This document shows, one piece after another, positions 15,791 through 22,739 of a DNA stretch of 64,000 bases. How positions within the stretch are numbered: position 1 is the first letter of the stretch; each line of letters starts with the position of its first letter. The stretch comes from Dolichospermum sp. DET69 (lineage in GTDB: Bacteria > Cyanobacteriota > Cyanobacteriia > Cyanobacteriales > Nostocaceae), in the NCBI GenBank assembly GCA_017355425.1, contig CP070233.1, forward strand, positions 5,179,501-5,243,500, given 5' to 3'. Under the pieces are notes generated by a model. The model saw only the letters and a list, made by a program, of their open reading frames with translations, had not been told where the DNA came from and ran no database searches. Both the position numbers and the translations under genes were made by a program.

Positions 15791-16400
15791 TGTGTTGTCT
15801 AGCTCCCATGAAGATTTTACCTATTCGGAGGGTAGTCACTAAAACTATGGAATAGAACCCTATATCCTCAATTGTCAAGGTACAGAAAAGCCGTTAGGCA
15901 GTTAGGTTTTTATACAGGTTGATTACCATTCCTGTTGTGAACAGTATAACACCATTGAGAGCAAAGATAACAAAACTTCGCGCACCTCAACCAATCTTCA
16001 TGAAAAGAAAGACTCTATGCGCTTTATTACCGCAGGATTCGCTTATATCTCACGTATAAAGACACTGAGCTTTACGCTTAACGGATGCTCTTGTAATTGT
16101 TGTGGATGATTTATGAGTTTTACTTTAATTATTGCGTCATTTTGCATCTACGCAGGTTTCTATCTAGGGTTTTAGTAATTGTTATTAATGGGTTTTTGTA
16201 AGTTAATGATAAATTACGCAAATCACAATTGGTTTTGTGAGAATTTCCCATAAAATCGCAGTATATTAAACTCAAGCATGATTTTATTCAGGATTTTAGT
16301 GATTTATCAAGTATTTTTCTACTTGTAATCCTGTAAATCCTTAAATCCTGGACATCCTGATATGGCTTACGCTACGCTTCGCTATCAGACAATTTTATTA

Positions 16401-16589
16401 TTATGTATTGTTATCTGATGCTTCTGCTTGCTGTTGCAAAAATTCTTGAATAGATGACAATAGCTCAGGATTGGTTTCTATTTGTTCTAGCATTGCTAAT
16501 GCTGTTTCTGGATTAAGTTCGGGAAGGTTTTCTTGTTGTGCGAGTGCTTGGAGAATAATAAACAATGTTTGTTTATCGCAATCAAAAAG
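16401..16589 (-). pseudogene. C-terminal gene fragment without start codon
   Basis: The minus strand is open for 62 codons and reads DKQTLFIILQALAQQENLPE followed by a helical ETALAMLEQIETNPELLSSIQEFLQQ and a stop. There is no ATG at the head, and an in-frame stop precedes it. The regular amphipathic helices and codon use look like real coding sequence, so it is taken as the tail of a lost gene; a short gene starting at a TTG is the alternative. Confidence 0.45.
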
Positions 16590-16741
16590 CTATAGTATGC
16601 CTATTTAATCATAATTACTTAAAACTTTCAATACCATTTTCTGTACTATGTATCACAATTATAACTGTTTTCGGTCGGATGAAATACAATTGAGGGCGGG
16701 GAAACCCCGCCTCATTCTATTGCATACCTCTATAATTAATT

Positions 16742-18391
16742 ATGAGTGAAACCTTATTTAGTGTTGAAAATCTCCGTGTAGCTTATCCTCAACGCAGTGG
16801 AGAAGAAGAAAGCTGGGCTGTTGATGATGTATCTTTTACACTTCAACCAGGTGAAAGAATGGGCTTGGTGGGTGAGTCTGGTTGTGGTAAATCTACGATT
16901 GGCAGGGCAATCATGCGTTTGTTGCCTGCCTCAAGCCGCACTGAGGGATTAGTAAATTTTCAGGGGCAATCTGTATTGTATTTGACACCAATTCAAATGC
17001 GGAAGTTTCGGGGTGAAGCGATAGCTTTAATTTTCCAAGACCCGATGACGCGCCTTGATCCGTTGATGACAATTGGCAATCATTGTATTGAAACTCTACA
17101 AGCCCATTTACCGGAATTATCCAAACAGCAAGCGAAGGAAAAGGCTTTAGCTACTTTGGAAAAGGTAAAAATTCCTGCTAGTCGTTGGAGTCAGTATCCC
17201 CATGAGTTTAGCGGAGGAATGCGTCAACGGGTAGCTATTGCTTTGGCTTTGTTGTTGAGTCCTAAGTTAATTATTGCGGATGAACCAACAACGAGTTTAG
17301 ATGTGACTGTTTCTGCTCAAATTCTCCAAGAACTAACGCGATTGTGTGGGGAGGAAAATATGGGATTATTGTTAATTTCCCATGATTTAGCCATGGTGGG
17401 GGAATATTGCGATCGCATTGGAGTCATGTATCAGGGTAAAATGGTAGAAATGGGGAAAACGGAAACTGTTTTTGCTCATCCTCAGCATGAATATACTCAA
17501 TCTTTATTAAAAGCAGCTTTACATATTCAAGCGGTAGAAGGTAATGGGGAATTGGTAATTGGTAATGGGAAAGAAAGTCAATCACCCATTTTAAAAATTA
17601 CAGAACTCAAGCAGCATTATACGATAGAACCGAATTTTATTGAACGCATATTTAAGGGAGAAGGACAAACAATTAAAGCTGTAGATGGAATTAACTTAGA
17701 ATTGTATTCTGGGGAAATTTTAGGATTGGTCGGAGAGTCCGGTTGTGGAAAAAGTACGCTTTCAAGAACTATTTTACAATTGATTAGTCCGACATCTGGA
17801 AAAGTCGAATTTTTAGGACAGGAATTAACAAGTTTATCCCGGCAAGAAATCCGTTCTTCTCGCAGACAAATCCAAATGATCTTTCAAGATCCTCATGCTT
17901 GTTTAAATCCAGCTATGACGGTAGGACAAAGTATTGCAGACCCTTTATTAATTCATAATTTAGCTAATACCGCAAAAGCTAAAGAACAAGTTTTATGGAT
18001 GTTGGAAAAAGTGGGTTTAACACCCGCAGAATTATATTATCAACGTTATCCCTCCGATTTATCTGGGGGACAACAACAACGGGTCGCTATAGCAAGGGCT
18101 TTAATTACTCGTCCAAAACTGATAATATGTGATGAACCGGTGAGTATGCTAGATGCTAGTGTGCAAACCCAAGTTCTTGATTTGATGTTACAACTAAAGG
18201 CAGAATTTGATTTAACCTATTTGTTTATTACCCATGATTTATGGTTAGCGCGGTTTTTGTGCGATCGCATCGCCGTGATGAATGGTGGTAAAATAGTTGA
18301 ATTAGGACAGACTAAACAAATTTTTGCTCACCCTCAACATCCCTACACCCAAACCCTCTTAGCTGCTGCACCTCTCCTAGCAAAAGCTTGA
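16742..18391 (+). CDS. Fused duplicated ATPase of an oligopeptide/dipeptide-type ABC importer
   Basis: A 549-aa cytoplasmic protein with two complete nucleotide-binding domains, like DppD-DppF or YejF. Domain 1 has Walker A GESGCGKST, signature FSGGMRQR and Walker B LIIADEPTT. Domain 2 has GESGCGKST, LSGGQQQR and LIICDEPVS. Each ends in the peptide-ABC AHPQHEYTQSLL / AHPQHPYTQTLL motif. The interdomain linker (about residues 270-280) is encoded by GGTAATT/GGTAATG heptamer repeats. No permease or binding protein lies nearby, so partners must be elsewhere. A GGGGCAA hairpin follows the stop. Confidence 0.9.
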   Translation: MSETLFSVENLRVAYPQRSGEEESWAVDDVSFTLQPGERMGLVGESGCGKSTIGRAIMRLLPASSRTEGLVNFQGQSVLYLTPIQMRKFRGEAIALIFQDPMTRLDPLMTIGNHCIETLQAHLPELSKQQAKEKALATLEKVKIPASRWSQYPHEFSGGMRQRVAIALALLLSPKLIIADEPTTSLDVTVSAQILQELTRLCGEENMGLLLISHDLAMVGEYCDRIGVMYQGKMVEMGKTETVFAHPQHEYTQSLLKAALHIQAVEGNGELVIGNGKESQSPILKITELKQHYTIEPNFIERIFKGEGQTIKAVDGINLELYSGEILGLVGESGCGKSTLSRTILQLISPTSGKVEFLGQELTSLSRQEIRSSRRQIQMIFQDPHACLNPAMTVGQSIADPLLIHNLANTAKAKEQVLWMLEKVGLTPAELYYQRYPSDLSGGQQQRVAIARALITRPKLIICDEPVSMLDASVQTQVLDLMLQLKAEFDLTYLFITHDLWLARFLCDRIAVMNGGKIVELGQTKQIFAHPQHPYTQTLLAAAPLLAKA

Positions 18392-18401
18392 AATTAGGAG
18401 T

Positions 18402-18428
18402 AGGGGCAATCCCCCCGTGGTTGCCCCT
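18402..18428 (+). terminator. Hairpin after the ABC ATPase gene
   Basis: AGGGGCAA (18402-18409) pairs with TTGCCCCT (18421-18428). No T-run follows, so it may be an RNA-stabilising hairpin or repeat rather than a strong terminator. Confidence 0.4.
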
Positions 18429-18491
18429 CTTGTGAAGTCAGGAGAAGGAAGAATAAAGAAAATTACCCATTACCCATTACCAAACTAATTA

Positions 18492-19211
18492 ATGTCTAAA
18501 AATATTCCTGCCAATACTTACAAAAATAGGATTCATGCCGCAGATAAATGGCAAGAGAGAATATCACAAATAGCATATCGCTTTAATCGCCAATATGAAA
18601 ATCAAAAGTTTGATGTCCCTGACGAAGTGGAAGCAATGCCAATTTTTCGGGAATGGATTAATGGCAGATTAAATGAGAGAATAGTTTCACCATTTTGGGA
18701 AGTTGCTCAACCTCAAAAAAACGAACATTGTTTGGATATTGGTTGCGGTGTCAGTTTTTTAATCTATCCTTGGAGAGATTGGCAAGCATTCTTTTATGGG
18801 CAAGAAATTAGTAGTATAGCTAGAGATACTCTCAACTCCCGTGGTTCACAATTAAACTCGAAGTTGTTCAAAGGTGTTGAGTTGGGACCATCTCATCATC
18901 TAAACTATGATGACAGTCAATTTGATTTAGTAATTGCCACAGGGTTTAGTTGTTATTTTCCCCTAGAATATTGGCAAGCCGTTTTAGTGGAAGTCAAACG
19001 AGTATTAAAACCAGGAGGGCATTTTATTTTTGATATTCTGAATTCAGAACAACCTTTAGCAGAAGATTGGGCTGTGCTGGAAACTTATTTGGGTGCAGAG
19101 GTGTTTCTTGAACCCGTCGCGGAGTGGGAAAAAACCATTAAAGCTGGGGATGCTAAGATAGTTAAGCGGCAATTAGGCGAATTGTTCGAGTTGTACAAAG
19201 TGCGGTTTTGA
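18492..19211 (+). CDS. SAM-dependent methyltransferase
   Basis: A 239-aa class-I methyltransferase. Motif I is CLDIGCGVSFL (about residues 79-89), with an acidic ribose-binding position in GQEISSIA. Motif IV is DDSQFDLVIATG, and the post-IV strand is EVKRVLKPGGHFIFDI. The substrate is not predictable; the extra N-terminal ~75 residues may form a substrate cap. It is preceded by GGTAATG-type heptamers (ATTACCC copies at 18462-18481) and no strong ribosome site is seen. Confidence 0.82.
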   Translation: MSKNIPANTYKNRIHAADKWQERISQIAYRFNRQYENQKFDVPDEVEAMPIFREWINGRLNERIVSPFWEVAQPQKNEHCLDIGCGVSFLIYPWRDWQAFFYGQEISSIARDTLNSRGSQLNSKLFKGVELGPSHHLNYDDSQFDLVIATGFSCYFPLEYWQAVLVEVKRVLKPGGHFIFDILNSEQPLAEDWAVLETYLGAEVFLEPVAEWEKTIKAGDAKIVKRQLGELFELYKVRF

Positions 19212-19291
19212 GAGAACATTATCAATAAATAGTCTCTTAACGCTGTATTATTTTTAAATATTTTATCAATAATTTTGCCCAAATACCAGCA

Positions 19292-19783
19292 ATGATCATC
19301 CGCCATGCCTCAGAAACTGACTTACCCGCTATTGTCGCCATTTATAACGCTTCTGTTCCTGGCCGCATGGCCACTGCTGATTTAGAACCTGTGACTGTGG
19401 AAAGCCGTTTGACTTGGTTTAATGGACGAGTTCCCTCAAAATTCCCTTTGTGGGTAATAGAAACCGAGGGGGTAATTGCTGGCTGGTTAAGTTTTCAATC
19501 ATTCTACGGTAGACCAGCTTACTATTCTACAGCGGAAATTAGTATTTACATTTCTCCAGATTTTCAAGGACGTGGTTTGGGAAAACAACTTTTAGAAAAA
19601 GCAATTCAGGAAAGTCCCAATTTAGGTTTAAAGACTTTAGTTAGTTTTATTTTCGCTCACAATCAACCCAGTTTAAAGTTATTTGCTTGGTTCGGTTTTC
19701 AAGCTTGGGGAAATTTACCGAAAATTGCTGATTTGGACGGTGTGGAACGGGATTTGATGATTTTGGGTTTGCGTGTGATGTAG
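19292..19783 (+). CDS. GNAT acetyltransferase of the phosphinothricin/methionine-sulfoximine type
   Basis: A 163-aa protein. It opens with IIRHASETDLPAIVAIYN and ESRLTWF, the Pat/YncA (MddA) subfamily pattern. The acetyl-CoA loop is DFQGRGLGKQLLE, and FIFAHNQPSLKLFAWFGF follows. Family members acetylate methionine sulfone or sulfoximine, phosphinothricin or related amino acids; the physiological substrate is unclear. It stands alone, 81 bp after the methyltransferase and convergent with mocA. Confidence 0.85.
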   Translation: MIIRHASETDLPAIVAIYNASVPGRMATADLEPVTVESRLTWFNGRVPSKFPLWVIETEGVIAGWLSFQSFYGRPAYYSTAEISIYISPDFQGRGLGKQLLEKAIQESPNLGLKTLVSFIFAHNQPSLKLFAWFGFQAWGNLPKIADLDGVERDLMILGLRVM

Positions 19784-19803
19784 GGAATATGGAAAATGCT
19801 TAT

Positions 19804-20406
19804 TTATTGGGAATTTTTCTCAATTTGTTGGTAATCTTCAGGTGTATCAATATCAATTGCACCCAAAGGAAAGGGAATACTAAAAACTTCGTGATAGTGG
19901 TTTTTAATTAATTTTTTTGCGCCTACATCCTCACTCAAAATTGCTAATTCCGAGAAAAAAATCTGACTAAATAAAACAGGCACACCTAATGTATCTGCGT
20001 ATTCACAAGCAATGATGGGTTTCTTTGTAGAATGGTATGTTGCGACTAAATGATTGATAATTTCCGCAGAAAGAAACGGTTGATCAAAAACAGTAATAAC
20101 TACTGCATCTATGGTAGGATAACAATTTGCAAGTGAGATAATTCCGCAGCGAATTGATGAACTCATTCCCAAATGCCAATCTGGATTTTCAACTATTCTC
20201 ACACTAGCTTCCCTAATTTCAGAACGGATATTTTCTGCATTTGCTCCTAATACTACTATTATAGGGTTGCACACCGAAGCGATCGCATTTTTAATTGTAT
20301 GATTAACTAAACTTTCTCCCTGATAGGATAAAAGTTGTTTTGGTGAACCCATGCGGGTTGATGCCCCTGCGGCTAGAATAATAATAGCAATATTTGATTC
20401 AGTCAT
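19804..20406 (-). CDS. mocA: Molybdenum cofactor cytidylyltransferase-like protein
   Basis: A 200-aa nucleotidyltransferase. The N-terminal LAAGASTRMGSPKQLL is the NTP-binding P-loop equivalent, and FDQPFLSAEII and DIDTPEDYQQI are MocA-family motifs. It would convert Mo-molybdopterin to the cytosine-dinucleotide form used by xanthine-oxidase-family enzymes. Its start overlaps the XdhC stop by 4 bp (ATGA), so it is translationally coupled. The enzyme subunits lie 1.1 kb upstream on the same strand, supporting a dedicated maturation role. Confidence 0.85.
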   Translation of the reverse strand: MTESNIAIIILAAGASTRMGSPKQLLSYQGESLVNHTIKNAIASVCNPIIVVLGANAENIRSEIREASVRIVENPDWHLGMSSSIRCGIISLANCYPTIDAVVITVFDQPFLSAEIINHLVATYHSTKKPIIACEYADTLGVPVLFSQIFFSELAILSEDVGAKKLIKNHYHEVFSIPFPLGAIDIDTPEDYQQIEKNSQ

Positions 20407-21575
20407 TTTTCTGATAACACTGGACTTTGATTAATTTTAATTTCTCCGGCTTGATTTCGGTAGTGAATTGGTTCAGTCCGGTCTTTTAAAAACCCACCAT
20501 TACGGTTTTTAAGTATAGCTTGAATTTCTGCAACAATGGATAATGCTATTGCTTCTGGTGTTTCTGCACCAATATCCATACCCACAGGAGCATATAACTT
20601 TTGTAATTGTTTAGAAGTAAATTCTTCACCATCTTTCTGTAAATCTGTGAGTAATCTTTCAGTTCGCTGCTTTGAACCCAAACAACCTAAATATTTGAGA
20701 TTAGATGGTATTAGTAATTTCAAAATTTCTAAATCATCAAAGTAATTATGAGTCATTATTACCGCAAAAGTATATTCATTAATAGATATTTGTTGATATA
20801 AAATTTCTCGACGTGTGAGCATAACTTCATCAGCCATAATAAACCGTTCTTTACTTGTTTCTATGGCTCGACAATCAATAATTTTTACCTGCCAACCTAA
20901 TGCTTTTGCAAAGTTGGCTACTGGAATAGCGTCACGTCCAGCACCAAAAATAATTAAGTTTGGTGGTGGTTTAATCAACTCCATAAAAACATTAACTTCA
21001 CCTGATAAAAGTTGATATTTATGAAAACTTGAATTTTGATTTTTTAATGCTAATTGTGCATCTTTAATTAAGACTTGAGTTAAAGCAGATTCAACAATAT
21101 TACTATTTACAGCACCATCATAATTGAGGATTAACCGCGCTCCTACCTGAACATTTATTGTCCCTGCAACAGCGAAAACAGTAGCAATAATTCCTGGTTG
21201 CTGATTGCAAAAACATTGATGAATAAAAGTTAAGGGATTAACTAGATCATCTTCAACAAGATGCTCAATCAGAACATCTACCACACCATTACAACCCAAA
21301 CCAAAACCCCAAATAATATCTTCATCAGCACTAGTGTCATAAGTAACAACTTTTATCTGTCCATCTGCCATTAAGCGAGTATGCTCACATACATCGTTTT
21401 CTAGACAGCCACCGCTAATTGTTCCTACTATTTTACCTGATGATGTCATCAGCATCCGCGCCCCTGGTTGACGATAGGTAGAACCTTGAACATTGACAAC
21501 TGTTGCTAAAAATACCTTTTCACTATTGTGTTGACTATTTACAAATTCTGTAATAATAGAATTTATCTCTTTCAT
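20403..21575 (-). CDS. XdhC/CoxI-family molybdoenzyme maturation factor
   Basis: A 390-aa protein. The N-terminal domain has VFLATVVNVQGSTYRQPGARM and GTISGGCLENDV (conserved Cys). The C-terminal Rossmann domain has NLIIFGAGRDAIPVANFAKALGW, and the end has the PVGMDIGAETPEAIA motif. XdhC proteins bind Mo-cofactor, promote its sulfuration and hand it to the Mo-subunit. It is coupled to mocA and lies 1.17 kb downstream of the Mo-hydroxylase subunit genes. A 278-bp inverted-repeat element ends 9 bp before its ATG, so its promoter may lie inside or beyond that element. Confidence 0.88.
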   Translation of the reverse strand: MKEINSIITEFVNSQHNSEKVFLATVVNVQGSTYRQPGARMLMTSSGKIVGTISGGCLENDVCEHTRLMADGQIKVVTYDTSADEDIIWGFGLGCNGVVDVLIEHLVEDDLVNPLTFIHQCFCNQQPGIIATVFAVAGTINVQVGARLILNYDGAVNSNIVESALTQVLIKDAQLALKNQNSSFHKYQLLSGEVNVFMELIKPPPNLIIFGAGRDAIPVANFAKALGWQVKIIDCRAIETSKERFIMADEVMLTRREILYQQISINEYTFAVIMTHNYFDDLEILKLLIPSNLKYLGCLGSKQRTERLLTDLQKDGEEFTSKQLQKLYAPVGMDIGAETPEAIALSIVAEIQAILKNRNGGFLKDRTEPIHYRNQAGEIKINQSPVLSEK

Positions 21576-21583
21576 CTTTACAG

Positions 21584-21861
21584 CCTGACAGGTATAGGTT
21601 TTTTACAATTGGGTTTTATGCAGGACGAAAGAAGACAAGGAAGGAAAGTAGACAAGGGAGTGTGAAGTGAAAGAACCGGAAAATTCTGCCCGCTATGTTC
21701 GCTGTGGGAGCAATCATCACTTATTACCAATTAGCCAACTTTCTGGATGATTAATCAGTTTTAATTCTTCTTTGTTCTTCTTCCTTGTCCACTTTCCCTC
21801 TTTGTCTGCCAAGTCTGGCCCCTATTATAAATCTCAATGTCAAAAACCTACACCTGTCAGG
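21584..21861. repeat. MITE-like element with 20-bp terminal inverted repeats
   Basis: CCTGACAGGTATAGGTTTTT (21584-21603) is the inverse of AAAAACCTACACCTGTCAGG (21842-21861) with one mismatch. Internally a purine-rich arm (about 21625-21658) and a pyrimidine-rich arm (about 21773-21810) pair imperfectly, so the whole element can fold into a long hairpin. Confidence 0.65.
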
Positions 21862-21908
21862 GGTGGGGTTCATGTACCTCATTCAATCAAGAACCGCTGT
21901 AATTTTCA

Positions 21909-22118
21909 TTATTTTATAAAAACAAGTTGTTCGCCTTTATTGACTAAAAAAACACCGGATTTTCCAAAGTCAACCATAAAAATCTTATTATTAAGAGAGT
22001 AAAATAGATTCTCATAAATGCCAGTAGCTAATATTTGTTGTGTTTGCTCTGGATTTAAATCACATAATAATCTCTCATCTTCAATAGTTTGTAAATCAGA
22101 AATTATGATTGTGGACAT
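21909..22118 (-). CDS. Small protein, possible RiPP-type leader remnant
   Basis: A 69-aa protein with a good ribosome site (AAAGGA about 9 bases upstream). The N-terminal MSTIIISDLQTIEDERLL...LNPEQTQQILATG resembles leader peptides of cyanobacterial peptide precursors, where an ISDL-like start and a helical segment end in a GG/GA-type cleavage site. Here the site reads ATG, i.e. Ala-Thr-Gly. The tail (YENLFYSLNNKIFMVDFGKSGVFLVNK) is hydrophobic and lacks Cys/Ser/Thr clusters. No maturase or transporter gene is adjacent. It could simply be an unrelated small protein. Confidence 0.45.
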   Translation of the reverse strand: MSTIIISDLQTIEDERLLCDLNPEQTQQILATGIYENLFYSLNNKIFMVDFGKSGVFLVNKGEQLVFIK

Positions 22119-22355
22119 TATTTTATTTCCTTTAAATTAACTGAAATAATTAACCGTAAATCCAAGTATTTGTTGTCCGAGAATAATCTACTTATATTTA
22201 TTTACCTTGACTATTACATTTTTACATTATTCTCTTATCAAGAACCTAAAAGTTGTATAGGAATATCTTTTTTCTTAGACATAAGTTCATGAATTTTGTC
22301 TTTTATTTCAATTAGTCTAAACTCCAGTAAGTTAGAGGCAGAGCTTTCTACTATT

Positions 22356-22382
22356 CATTCCCATACAGAGCATGGGAACGAG
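22356..22382. repeat. Short palindromic repeat (TTCCCAT/ATGGGAA hairpin)
   Basis: The core CATTCCCATACAGAGCATGG recurs as a longer perfect hairpin at 48408-48436. It is a REP-like interspersed element. Confidence 0.65.
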
Positions 22383-22412
22383 GAAATAATGTTGTTGATT
22401 AAAAACCCGTTA

Positions 22413-22576
22413 GAGGGTGTTTGAAAAGTATTAAATAAAACCAATAATCTCCAAAAACCTAACCCCCCTGCCCCCCTTCCCTTGTAGGGAAGGGGGGTTT
22501 CAAAGCCTCTCTCCGCTTCGGGGAGAGGTTTACAAGAGGGGTTAATTTATACCTTGAAAACTTTTAAAACATCCTC
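22413..22576. mobile_element. 164-bp MITE with TTA target duplication
   Basis: The left end GAGGGTGTTTGAAAAG and right end CTTTTAAAACATCCTC are imperfect inverted repeats. The flanks are TTA at 22410-22412 and TTA at 22577-22579. The inside holds GC-rich hairpins (CCCCCC...GGGGGG). The right half is nearly identical to 1-97. A 3-bp TNA duplication fits the IS5-type transposases as the source; this is inference. Confidence 0.8.
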
Positions 22577-22739
22577 TTATATATGGGCGCACTATTTTCC
22601 ACCCATAACATATAGGATAAAACAATTTTCACGTCTTGTCAAGTCTTAACGATAAAATTCTGCAAAAATCCTTTTCTGTTTCTTTGCGCCTTTACGTGAG
22701 AAAAAGAATTTAATTTCCCACAGAGACGCAAAAACACAA

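Larger units (their letters stand above)
15228..16741. other. 1.5-kb gene-poor stretch of mobile-element and gene remnants
   Basis: No intact gene is seen. It holds an inverted pair of AGGATTT...ACAGGAT-type repeats (15586-15620 and 16325-16362) bracketing ~700 bp, a TnpB 3'-end remnant, a gene-tail remnant at 16401-16589 and a possible 20-codon hydrophobic frame (16113-16175). The remaining bases gave nothing recognisable. Confidence 0.6.
22119..22739. other. Intergenic region with a palindrome and a complete MITE
   Basis: 621 bp between the small protein gene and the Mo-subunit gene. It contains a TTCCCAT...ATGGGAA hairpin (22356-22382; same family as 48408-48436) and a 164-bp MITE (22413-22576) with TTA duplication. 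No further coding potential was seen. Confidence 0.55.

Noticed and set aside
16113-16175. 20-codon hydrophobic frame (MSFTLIIASFCIYAGFYLGF)
   Set aside because: It could be a micro membrane peptide, but there is no ribosome site and the setting is degraded transposon DNA; too weak to call.
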